The position numbers and the translations under genes were made by a program. The notes beneath the pieces were generated by a model. That model was not told the DNA's origin. It saw only the letters and a list, made by a program, of their open reading frames with translations, and did no database searches. DNA of 5,497 nt from an uncultured Candidatus Competibacteraceae bacterium (lineage in GTDB: Bacteria; Pseudomonadota; Gammaproteobacteria; Competibacterales; Competibacteraceae), in NCBI GenBank assembly GCA_937872125.1, contig CALMNY010000516.1:1-5497 (forward strand). The letters run 5' to 3'. Positions 1 to 5,497 of the stretch are shown here, piece after piece. How positions within the stretch are numbered: the stretch's first letter is position 1; the number at the start of each line of letters is the position of its first letter.

Positions 1-1
1 G

Positions 2-334
2 GGCACGGCGGATGCCGGCCAGTGGGCCATGATGGTGGTGCTGCTGATCAGTTCGCTGTTGAACGTGGTTTACCTGCTGCCGATAGCCGCGCGGGGGTTT
101 TTCGTGCCGGAGAGCTCGAACCACCCCGGCGCTTCGCACCACCCCTCCTTGTCCAAGGAGGGGAACATGCGGGAACCGAACTTGGAGGGGAATGATGACC
201 CTGCTTGGACCGGCATCCGCGAAGCGCCGCTGGCCTGCGTCGTGCCGTTGTGCCTGACCGCGCTGGGCTGCGTGCTGCTGTTCTTTTTCGCCGATGGTTT
301 ATATGCGCTGCTGGCGCCCATCACCGCCCGTTGA
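2..334 (+). CDS. MrpD/NuoN-like proton antiporter subunit, C-terminal part only
   Basis: This is the last 110 residues of an integral membrane subunit of the proton-translocating antiporter family shared by MrpD/MnhD and NuoL/M/N. The reading frame is open from the left edge, so the start and the catalytic membrane helices lie outside. What is visible is one hydrophobic segment (about residues 9-26, ending LLPIAARGFF), a polar loop, then a final hydrophobic segment (about 74-95, LCLTALGCVLLFFFADGLY) and the stop at 332-334. The pattern SSLLNVVYLLPI...R.FF followed by EAPL...LTALG..LLFFF is typical of the C-terminus of MrpD-like proteins. The loop between the two helices is long and odd. About 35-40 residues rich in Pro, Ser, His and Asn are encoded by palindromic repeat DNA (see the repeat at 142-163). 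A complete paralogue-like subunit follows downstream, which supports an antiporter operon. The family is fairly certain; the exact subunit name is not. Confidence 0.8.
   Translation, partial: GTADAGQWAMMVVLLISSLLNVVYLLPIAARGFFVPESSNHPGASHHPSLSKEGNMREPNLEGNDDPAWTGIREAPLACVVPLCLTALGCVLLFFFADGLYALLAPITAR
142..163. repeat. Perfect C/G-rich palindrome inside the antiporter coding sequence
   Basis: Arms of 10 bp (CCCCTCCTTG at 142-151 and CAAGGAGGGG at 154-163) flank a 2-nt centre. A degenerate echo of the right arm, CTTGGAGGGG, occurs at 181-190, and an ACCACCCC direct repeat occurs at 120-127 and 138-145, so the element probably covers roughly 107-220. It is translated in frame as a HHPSLSKEGN-like peptide in the loop between the last two membrane helices, a place that tolerates insertion. 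Its boundaries cannot be fixed without an uninterrupted homologue. Confidence 0.65.
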
Positions 335-344
335 GGAACCGCCG

Positions 345-617
345 ATGACCGATTCGACTCCCCCCGCCGACCGTTCCGAGCGCAAGTACTGGCTCGATGA
401 CCGGCGCAACGTGGACAAGATCTTTTACGGACTGGTGTTGATCTGCGCAGGATTGTTCCTGGCCGATTTTCTCTACCACAAGCACGTCAATTTCGCGTTC
501 GAGAACTGGCTGGGCTTTTTCGCCTGGTACGGCTTTATTTGTTGCGTGGCGCTGGTGCTGCTGGCCAAGCAGATGCGGAAGTTGGTGAAACGGGACGAGG
601 ATTACTACGGTGATTGA
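345..617 (+). CDS. Small two-helix membrane protein of the antiporter operon
   Basis: This 90-residue protein has two predicted membrane helices, at about residues 26-44 (IFYGLVLICAGLFLADFLY) and 55-75 (within WLGFFAWYGFICCVALVLL). The charged N-terminus (SERKYWLDDRRNVDK) and the basic C-terminus (KQMRKLVKRDEDYYGD) suggest, by the positive-inside rule, that both ends are cytoplasmic. The ATG at 345 is preferred because GAGG at 333-336 is spaced 8 nt before it. The longer in-frame start at 294 would lie inside the upstream gene and add a non-conserved leader. The gene begins 10 nt after the upstream stop and its end overlaps the next start by 8 nt. I do not recognise a named family. Its position between two MrpD-like subunits suggests an accessory or assembly subunit of the same complex, which is inference from context. 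Confidence 0.8.
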   Translation: MTDSTPPADRSERKYWLDDRRNVDKIFYGLVLICAGLFLADFLYHKHVNFAFENWLGFFAWYGFICCVALVLLAKQMRKLVKRDEDYYGD

Positions 618-2304
618 CGGTCTCAACCCGGCGCTGATTCTGGTTTGCGGTTCGCTGCTGGCGCTGCTGACGCCGCAAGGTCTCGTCCGGAACGGCTTCC
701 TGCTGGCGCTGCCGGTGCTGAGCCTGGTCCAGCTTTGGGGTTTGCCCTATGGCCAGTACGCTCAAGTCGAACTTTTCAGCCTGACCCTGACCACGCTGCG
801 GCTCGACGGGCTGAGCTTCGCCTTCGCCCTCGTTTTCCACATCGCCGCGCTGCTGGCGGTCGTTTATGCCTGGAACCTGCGCGATCCGGTGCAGCAGGTG
901 GCGGGACTGCTGTATCCGGGCGCGGCGCTGGGCGCGGTGCTGGCGGGCGATCTGATGACGCTGTTCATCTGCTGGGAACTGGCCGCCATATCCTCGGTAT
1001 TTCTGATCTGGGCGCAGCGCACCCCACGGGCGTATCGGGCCGGCCTGCGTTATCTGGTGATCCAGGTCGGTTCCGGCGTGCTGCTGCTGGCCGGCATTAT
1101 CGTTCACATCCGGGCCACCGGCTCGGTGGCGTTCGAGCATCTGGGGCTGGGCAGTCCCGGCGCGACACTGATGCTGGTCGCGTTCGGCATCAAGGCCGCT
1201 TTTCCCCTGCTGCACAACTGGTTGCAGGACGCCTACCCCGAAGCCACCGTGACCGGCACCGTGGTGTTGTCCGCCTTCACCACCAAGATGGCGATTTACG
1301 CCCTGGCCCGGGGTTTCGCCGGTACCGAGATGCTGATTACCATCGGCACCGTCATGGCGATGTTCCCGATTTTCTTCGCAGTGATCGAAAACGACCTGCG
1401 GCGGGTGCTGGCCTACAGCATGAACAACCAGCTCGGTTTCATGGTGGTCGGCATCGGCATCGGCACGCCGCTGGCGCTCGACGGCGCGGTGGCGCACGCC
1501 TTCGCCGACATTCTGTTCAAGGCGTTGCTGTTCATGAGCATGGGCGCGGTGCTGCTGCGCGCCGGCACGGTCAACGGTTCCCAGTTGGGTGGGTTATACA
1601 AGTCCATGCCGCTGACCACGGTGTTCTGCATCGTGGGCGCCGCCTCGATTTCGGCCTTTCCGCTGTTCAGCGCTTTTGTCACCAAGTCGCTGATTCTGGA
1701 AGCGGCGGCTCAGGAAGGGCATTGGATTCCATTTCTGTTCCTGCTGTTCGCCTCCGCCGGCGTGTTCCATCATGCCGGCATCAAGATTCCCTATTTCGCC
1801 TTCTTCGCCCACGACAGCGGCATCCGCTGTCAGGAAGCGCCGACCCACATGCTGATCGCAATGGGGCTGGCGGCGGCGCTGTGCATCGGGATCGGCGTGT
1901 TCCCGGATGCGCTTTACGCCATCCTGCCGTATCCGGTCGCCTTCGATCCCTACACCACTACCCACGTCATTACCCAGTTGCAACTGCTGACCTGGTCGGC
2001 GCTGGCCTTTTCGGTGCTGGTGCGAACCGGCCTCTACCCACCGGAACTGCGCTCGGTGAACCTGGATTTCGACTGGACCTATCGCAAGCTGCTGCCTGCC
2101 GCCGCAACCCGCGTCTGGACCGTGGCGCTGTCGGGGTGGGAGGCGTTCAATCTTGCCATGGAGCGGCGCGTGGAAGCCTTGATCGCGGGCTTGTCCCGCC
2201 ACCACGGCCCGCATGGCCTGCTGGCCATGACGTGGCCCTCCGGCAGCATGGTGCTGTGGGCCGTGCTGCTGTTGGGCGTGTGCCTGGTGTTCTATTACCT
2301 GTAA
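610..2304 (+). CDS. MrpD-like Na+/H+ antiporter / NADH dehydrogenase-type proton channel subunit
   Basis: This complete 564-residue membrane protein belongs to the proton antiporter (Proton_antipo_M) family, which includes MrpD/MnhD and NuoL/M/N. Such subunits move protons across the inner membrane through a line of buried charged residues. Those expected are visible: Glu123 (FICWELAAIS), Lys195 with the following L-H-N-W-L-Q-D-A-Y-P signature (about 195-210), Lys226, His296 and Lys304 (AHAFADILFKALLF), and Lys359 (FVTKSLIL). AYSMNNQLGFM at 269-278 matches the family's usual Y-S-x-x-x-Q-L-G motif. The segment 389-440, AGIKIPYFAFF...HDSGIR...FPDALY, is characteristic of MrpD-like rather than NuoN proteins. 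Length slightly exceeds the usual 490-510 residues because of a C-terminal extension (about 450-564) with a last helix at 548-563. The start is GTG at 610, with GAGGA at 597-601 at 8-nt spacing, overlapping the upstream gene by 8 nt. It may function in an Mrp-type antiporter or a related ion-translocating complex; the substrate ion cannot be read from the sequence. Confidence 0.9.
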   Translation: MIDGLNPALILVCGSLLALLTPQGLVRNGFLLALPVLSLVQLWGLPYGQYAQVELFSLTLTTLRLDGLSFAFALVFHIAALLAVVYAWNLRDPVQQVAGLLYPGAALGAVLAGDLMTLFICWELAAISSVFLIWAQRTPRAYRAGLRYLVIQVGSGVLLLAGIIVHIRATGSVAFEHLGLGSPGATLMLVAFGIKAAFPLLHNWLQDAYPEATVTGTVVLSAFTTKMAIYALARGFAGTEMLITIGTVMAMFPIFFAVIENDLRRVLAYSMNNQLGFMVVGIGIGTPLALDGAVAHAFADILFKALLFMSMGAVLLRAGTVNGSQLGGLYKSMPLTTVFCIVGAASISAFPLFSAFVTKSLILEAAAQEGHWIPFLFLLFASAGVFHHAGIKIPYFAFFAHDSGIRCQEAPTHMLIAMGLAAALCIGIGVFPDALYAILPYPVAFDPYTTTHVITQLQLLTWSALAFSVLVRTGLYPPELRSVNLDFDWTYRKLLPAAATRVWTVALSGWEAFNLAMERRVEALIAGLSRHHGPHGLLAMTWPSGSMVLWAVLLLGVCLVFYYL

Positions 2305-2312
2305 TGCGAACG

Positions 2313-2343
2313 ATGGGCGCGTTTGCGTCCATGGAGCGCCCAT
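2313..2343. other. 8-bp inverted repeat after the antiporter operon (possible weak terminator)
   Basis: ATGGGCGC (2313-2320) and GCGCCCAT (2336-2343) are perfect inverted arms around a 15-nt loop, beginning 9 nt after the stop of the antiporter gene. The position suits the end of an operon, but no T-run follows, so an intrinsic terminator is not well supported. It could be an RNA-stabilising 3' hairpin. The rest of the intergenic stretch 2305-2424 holds the toxin-antitoxin promoter and operator. Confidence 0.35.
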
Positions 2344-2387
2344 GCTGCGTAAACCCGTCCTTTCTTTCCAGGTAGGAAACGGATTTT

Positions 2388-2405
2388 TGTGCTATGATTT
2401 GTACA
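2388..2405. promoter_or_regulatory. Likely YefM-YoeB operator (TGTACA core)
   Basis: A perfect TGTACA palindrome at 2400-2405 lies just downstream of the -10 box, where the transcript would start. A degenerate partner, TGTGCT at 2388-2393, overlaps the -10 box with its centre 12 bp upstream. In E. coli, YefM and the YefM-YoeB complex repress their own operon by binding palindromes with TGTACA cores, so this site is very probably the autoregulatory operator. Binding here would block RNA polymerase directly. Confidence 0.55.
2390..2398 (+). promoter_or_regulatory. Extended -10 promoter for yefM-yoeB
   Basis: TGC followed by TATGAT at 2393-2398 forms an extended -10 element, matching TATAAT at 5 of 6 positions. 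No good -35 hexamer lies 16-18 bp upstream; the nearest similar one, TTTCCA at 2365-2370, is 22 bp away. This fits a promoter relying on the TG extension. Transcription would begin near 2404-2406, about 20 nt before the yefM ATG. Confidence 0.55.
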
Positions 2406-2424
2406 TTGTTTGTGGAGAGAAACG

Positions 2425-2688
2425 ATGGACGCACTCACCTACAGTCACACTCGGCAGCATTTCGCGCAGGTGATGGATCGGGTCAATGAAGACCATGCGC
2501 CCGTGGTCGTCACCCGGCAGCGCGGCAAACCGGTCGTCATCCTGTCGTTGGACGACTATCACGCTCTGGAAGAAACCGCTTACCTGCTGCGTCATCCCAA
2601 GGGTGCGGAACGGTTGCTGGCTGCGGTGGAGCGGCTCCGCGCCGGCGAGGGTACGGTGCGGGGCCTGATTGATGCAGATCAAGTTTGA
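2425..2688 (+). CDS. yefM: YefM antitoxin (Phd/YefM family)
   Basis: This 87-residue antitoxin neutralises the YoeB ribonuclease and represses the operon. It aligns along its length with E. coli YefM: an N-terminal DNA-binding and dimerisation half (Y-S-H-T-R-Q-H-F, then EDHAPVVVTRQRGKPVVILSL in overlapping parts, about residues 6-42) and a C-terminal toxin-binding half beginning DDYHALEETAYLL (43-55). Arg10 and Arg31, the basic residues implicated in operator recognition by E. coli YefM, are both present. The ATG at 2425 is chosen over a TTG at 2410 because GGAGA at 2414-2418 has proper spacing and the shorter protein starts like the family. The last 17 nt overlap yoeB, giving the usual antitoxin-first coupled layout. 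The family assignment is strong. Confidence 0.95.
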   Translation: MDALTYSHTRQHFAQVMDRVNEDHAPVVVTRQRGKPVVILSLDDYHALEETAYLLRHPKGAERLLAAVERLRAGEGTVRGLIDADQV

Positions 2689-2926
2689 TGAAACTGCCTG
2701 GGAAGACTATTTATATTGGCAACAAACGGATCGGGTCGTGCTCAAGCGGATCAACCGATTGATTCAGGAAATTCAACGCGATCCCTTCGCCGGCATCGGC
2801 AAGCCAGAACCTCTGAAACACGCCTTGTCCGGGTTCTGGTCCCGGCGCATTGACGAGCGGCATCGCCTGGTTTATGCCGTGAGCGGTGATACTTTACTGA
2901 TCGCTCAGTGCCGCGATCATTATTGA
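2672..2926 (+). CDS. yoeB: YoeB toxin, ribosome-associated mRNA endonuclease (RelE superfamily)
   Basis: YoeB binds the ribosome and cleaves mRNA in the A site, halting translation when YefM is degraded. The protein is 84 residues, exactly the length of E. coli YoeB, and is strongly similar throughout: W-E-D-Y-L-Y-W-Q-Q-T-D at 10-20, GKPEPLKHALSGFWSRRI at 43-60 and HRLVYAV at 64-70. The catalytic residues Glu46, Arg65, His83 and the C-terminal Tyr84 are all in place, so the toxin looks active. The ATG at 2672 gives the family length; an in-frame TTG one codon upstream is less likely. The ribosome-binding site is weak (GGGG near 2660-2663), so translation is probably coupled to the end of yefM, which it overlaps by 17 nt. 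The first part of the gene is locally AT-richer than its surroundings, consistent with acquisition by transfer, though this is weak evidence. Confidence 0.96.
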   Translation: MQIKFDETAWEDYLYWQQTDRVVLKRINRLIQEIQRDPFAGIGKPEPLKHALSGFWSRRIDERHRLVYAVSGDTLLIAQCRDHY

Positions 2927-2959
2927 CGAAGCCGCCTGTGTTGGTTGTCCCTGGGGCAG

Positions 2960-5497
2960 CTACGCGAACCGCCCTCCCCCAACCTCCCGCGCCCGGCCCA
3001 GCGCGACCAGGGTTTCCAGCAGAGCAGCAACCGGTTTGGGTTTGGCGCCCCGGAAGCGGGCGGCGAGCGCGGCGGCGGTCAGCGGTTCGCCGGCTTCGGC
3101 CAGCGCCTCGGTCACGGCGCGGGCCTGTTCAGCCAGGGTTTTCGGCCAGGGACGCGGGGCCAGCGGGGCGCGAACTTCAGCGGCGCGGGTAGCGTTCAAC
3201 TCGGTTTGCATCGCCGGAGCCTGCTCGCCGGGGGCCTGAAACCCCGGGCGCAGCCAGCGAATGAGTCCCTGCCGTTCCTCGGCGGCGCGTTCGGCGTTCA
3301 GGGCTACCAGCCGTTCCAGTAGAACCGCGTCGGCATCATCCGCCGCGTTTAAATCCGACCAGCCGTAGGCGTCCAACACCGCCCGATCTATCTCGTCGTG
3401 CAGTTCCCGCAACACCGTCACCAAACCCTGTTCGTGAATCGTCCGTTCCGCCGGGGTCAGCGTTTCGCTGGCGCGCAGTTTGGCCAGCACGTTGTATATC
3501 CCGGTCAGGGTCAGGCTGGGATACAGGATTTGGCGCTGCTTGCGGTGGGCGTCCAGCCGCTCGCCGAGAGCGCGCAGTTCGGCTTGTTGCGCAGCGCTGG
3601 CGACGGGGAAAGGGAAGGGTTCGAAGCAGCGGGTTTTGTTGTAGCGCGGGTCGTTGCCGACGCCAAGCCGACCCCCGGCGGCCAGCGCCCAAGCGACATG
3701 CACCCGCGAGGACAACACCGCCAGATGCCAGGCGTCGTCACTGGCGATAGCGACCAGCATGTTGTCGGGCAGGATCGAAGCATCCAGGAATTGAAAAAAC
3801 CGATGCTTGGCGGTCTCGACGGTGGCGATATAGCGGGACAGGCCCTCCAACGCCGGGCGCAAGTTGCCGCGCGGTTCGCCGAAAATCCACCAATTATCGC
3901 GGTAGGTGGGGCGGTTGTTTTGATCCCGCTCCGGCTTCACCCGCTCGCTCACCCACTGATAAACCTCCGGGAAGCGGTCGCGCGCCTGTTCGGCGCTCAA
4001 CCCGAATAGATCAATCACCAGCACGTTGCGCGGGGTCGCGGTCAAATCCTTGCCATTGCGGTACGGACGGATGTGCCGCTCCAGACCGGGAATTCGTCCC
4101 AATCCGAGCGCGGCGGCCTGTTCCGGGGTGACGATGAAGCCAGAGCCGTGCAGCTTCACGCCGGGGCAACTCAGATTGACATTCGCCCGCAGCGGCAGCG
4201 CGCCGGCCACGTTCGCGCCGATGGTCAAATCCGCGTTGATGAGTCCGCGCCGCTCGCTGAATTGCACCTTGACGGCATCGCCGTCCGCGCCGCCTTCGTG
4301 GATAACCGTCCACAAACGCCCCGGCGTTTCCCCGGCCACGCCCACGCTCATCGCAATCCGCACCGCCGCGCCGTCGCTGGCGTCCACCCAGGGATGATCG
4401 GGGATGGCGAAGGCGAGGGAGAGGAAATCCCCCCGGCGCTCCGCGCCACCCCCCTTTTGCAAAGGGGGGTTGGATAGCGTTTCGCTCCCCCCTTTTGCAA
4501 AGGGGGGTTGGGGGGGATTTTGGCCCAAGTGCCCCGCCACCACTCGCCGATTGAACGTCTGCCGCAGGCTGTTGGTGGTGATGAAGCCGAACCGCCGCAC
4601 CGCGCCGCACCGGACCCGCGTCGCCGCCTGATGCCACCAGTACATCACGAAATCCGCCGACTCCGGCACCTCCGGCCACGCCATCCGCACTGCCTCAGCG
4701 TAACCGTCGCCCAGCGCGGTGCGCATCCAGCCCGCGCCGATGAACGGTGGATTGCCCACCACGAAATCCGCTGCCGGCCAACTCGCCGGACGGGGATTGA
4801 CATACCGCTCCACCGGAACGCGGGCGGTTTCGTCGGGCACGGATTCGCCGGTCGCGGGGTGAAGCCGAACTGTCCGCCCGTCCCAGCGGGTCAGCGGTTG
4901 CCCGTTCCCGTCCACGACCACCGTTGCGCCATCGTGGGCCAACACCGCGTCGCGGCATTCGATGTTGCCGAAATCCCGCAACACCGGCGGCGGCGGCAAC
5001 ACCTGGCCGCGCGTGCGAAAGTGCCATTGCAGATAGCCGATCCACAGCACCAGTTCGGCGATGGCGGCGGCGCGCGGATTGACCTCCAACCCCAGCAGTT
5101 GATGTGGGTCTACCGCCACCCCGGCCAGTTCCAGCAAGCCCTGACTGTCGCCCAATTCCTCCAACTGGTTCAGCACCTCGCCTTCCAGCCGCTTGAGATG
5201 TTCCAGGGTCACGTACAGGAAATTGCCGGAACCGCAGGCCGGGTCCAGCACCCGCACCGCGCACAACCGGCGATGAAACTCCCGCACCTCGGCGCGGGCG
5301 GCGGCCAACTTACCCTCGGCGGCCAGCAACAGCGCGGCGGTGCGCGCGTCGTCCCAATCCGCCCGCAGCGGCTCGATCACCGTCGGCAACACCAGCCGCT
5401 CCACGTAGGCGCGCGGCGTGTAATGCGCCCCCAACCGACTGCGCTCGGTGGGACTCAGCGCCCGTTCCAGCAGCGTGCCGAAAATCGCCGGCTCCAC
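2960..5497 (-). CDS. MmeI-like class I SAM-dependent DNA methyltransferase (Type IIL/IIG-like), N-terminus cut by window edge
   Basis: The visible 845 residues form a DNA amino-methyltransferase, probably making N6-methyladenine. In order, with numbering from the right edge: [13 protein letters not shown] and [15 protein letters not shown] (2-36, motif X region), the SAM-binding motif [13 protein letters not shown] (85-96), catalytic motif IV GNPPFIG (248-254), [18 protein letters not shown] (303-320), a target-recognition region (about 440-630, with [16 protein letters not shown] and [25 protein letters not shown]), a helical C-terminal part with AYGWSDL and [19 protein letters not shown] (709-750), and an end segment (about 783-845) resembling a winged helix. 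Residues 327-358 are an in-frame palindromic repeat insertion. The apparent GTG at 5495-5497 is probably an internal Val codon, because MmeI-family proteins have some 300 residues before this point, often a nuclease domain. Without that part, restriction activity cannot be judged. A BREX PglX-like or DISARM DrmMI-like methylase is the main alternative. The gene converges on yoeB with a 33-nt gap. Confidence 0.88.
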   Translation of the reverse strand: MEPAIFGTLLERALSPTERSRLGAHYTPRAYVERLVLPTVIEPLRADWDDARTAALLLAAEGKLAAARAEVREFHRRLCAVRVLDPACGSGNFLYVTLEHLKRLEGEVLNQLEELGDSQGLLELAGVAVDPHQLLGLEVNPRAAAIAELVLWIGYLQWHFRTRGQVLPPPPVLRDFGNIECRDAVLAHDGATVVVDGNGQPLTRWDGRTVRLHPATGESVPDETARVPVERYVNPRPASWPAADFVVGNPPFIGAGWMRTALGDGYAEAVRMAWPEVPESADFVMYWWHQAATRVRCGAVRRFGFITTNSLRQTFNRRVVAGHLGQNPPQPPFAKGGSETLSNPPLQKGGGAERRGDFLSLAFAIPDHPWVDASDGAAVRIAMSVGVAGETPGRLWTVIHEGGADGDAVKVQFSERRGLINADLTIGANVAGALPLRANVNLSCPGVKLHGSGFIVTPEQAAALGLGRIPGLERHIRPYRNGKDLTATPRNVLVIDLFGLSAEQARDRFPEVYQWVSERVKPERDQNNRPTYRDNWWIFGEPRGNLRPALEGLSRYIATVETAKHRFFQFLDASILPDNMLVAIASDDAWHLAVLSSRVHVAWALAAGGRLGVGNDPRYNKTRCFEPFPFPVASAAQQAELRALGERLDAHRKQRQILYPSLTLTGIYNVLAKLRASETLTPAERTIHEQGLVTVLRELHDEIDRAVLDAYGWSDLNAADDADAVLLERLVALNAERAAEERQGLIRWLRPGFQAPGEQAPAMQTELNATRAAEVRAPLAPRPWPKTLAEQARAVTEALAEAGEPLTAAALAARFRGAKPKPVAALLETLVALGRAREVGGGRFA
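4425..4520. repeat. 96-bp compound palindromic element inserted in frame in the methyltransferase gene
   Basis: The ends are perfect 10-bp inverted repeats, AAATCCCCCC (4425-4434) and GGGGGGATTT (4511-4520). Between them lie four adjacent hairpins: GGCGC/GCGCC at 4435-4447, CCCCCCTTT/AAAGGGGGG at 4449-4469, AGCG/CGCT at 4476-4486 and a second CCCCCCTTT/AAAGGGGGG at 4487-4507. The second and fourth belong to a 25-bp perfect direct repeat (4449-4473 and 4487-4511) offset by 38 bp. The element is exactly 96 bp, that is 32 codons, and is translated without a stop as residues 327-358 of the methyltransferase fragment. The two copies are read in different frames, giving [11 protein letters not shown] and NPPLQKGGG. 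Related C-run/G-run palindromes are scattered through some proteobacterial and cyanobacterial genomes. I see no encoded transposase and no clear target duplication. Confidence 0.8.

Noticed and set aside
535..1497. 320-residue open frame on the minus strand
   Set aside because: It lies wholly opposite the MrpD-like gene, is rich in Gln, His and Arg as expected for a high-GC shadow frame, and matches no recognisable family.
2313..2343. Confident rho-independent terminator
   Set aside because: The stem has only 8 bp with a 15-nt loop and no following T-run, so it is listed only as an inverted repeat.
645..2375. 576-residue open frame on the plus strand in another frame
   Set aside because: It is a shadow of the antiporter gene in the +1/+2 frame, composed mainly of Arg, Gly, Ala and Pro, with no membrane segments or motifs; the other frame has clear family motifs.
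2410..2424. Upstream TTG start for yefM
   Set aside because: It would place the ribosome-binding GGAGA inside the coding sequence; the ATG at 2425 has correct spacing and the family-like N-terminus.
3398..4009. 203-residue plus-strand frame and other plus-strand frames between 2908 and 4631
   Set aside because: They are all antisense to the methyltransferase, whose frame has conserved motifs throughout; the plus-strand products have shadow-like composition.
4449..4511. CRISPR array from the two 25-bp repeats
   Set aside because: There are only two copies, the gap between them is 13 bp, the repeats are full palindromes, and the whole stretch is translated within a gene.
5495..5497. GTG as the true start of the methyltransferase
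   Set aside because: It coincides with the window edge, no ribosome-binding site can be seen, and family members continue well upstream of the [10 protein letters not shown] segment.

Overview
The window is GC-rich and tightly packed, with a codon pattern typical of a high-GC proteobacterium. The Mrp-type antiporter genes, a YefM-YoeB pair very close to the E. coli proteins, and small palindromic repeats inside coding sequence would all fit a gammaproteobacterium, perhaps of the Competibacteraceae/Chromatiales kind. That placement is inference. No rRNA or marker gene is present to settle it.

Left part (1-2304, + strand): the end of an operon for a membrane cation/proton antiporter complex. 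It holds the C-terminal 110 residues of one MrpD/NuoN-like subunit, a 90-residue two-helix membrane protein, and a complete 564-residue MrpD-like subunit with all the expected charged residues in its membrane helices. The first two genes are 10 nt apart and the last two overlap by 8 nt, so they are very probably co-transcribed and translationally coupled. Together they would form part of the proton-channel core of a multi-subunit Mrp-like antiporter or NDH-like complex.

Middle (2305-2926, + strand): a 120-nt intergenic stretch with an 8-bp inverted repeat, an extended -10 promoter and a TGTACA operator, followed by a complete yefM-yoeB type II toxin-antitoxin operon. The two genes overlap by 17 nt. 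YoeB keeps its catalytic Glu46, Arg65, His83 and Tyr84.

Right part (2960-5497, - strand): a large DNA methyltransferase gene, convergent with yoeB and cut by the right edge. It has SAM-binding motif I (DPACGSGNF), the amino-methylase catalytic motif NPPF, a target-recognition region and a C-terminal extension resembling a winged helix. It looks like an MmeI-type (Type IIL/IIG) restriction-modification protein or a related phage-defence methylase. The N-terminus, which would decide whether a nuclease is fused, lies outside the window.

The most striking structure is not a gene. A 96-bp compound palindromic element sits in frame inside the methyltransferase and adds 32 residues without breaking the reading frame. 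It has 10-bp terminal inverted repeats enclosing four hairpins. A different C/G-rich perfect palindrome lies inside the C-terminal part of the first antiporter subunit, also in frame. These look like protein-tolerated small palindromic repeats, probably mobile or once-mobile. I see no wholly new multi-gene system in the window.
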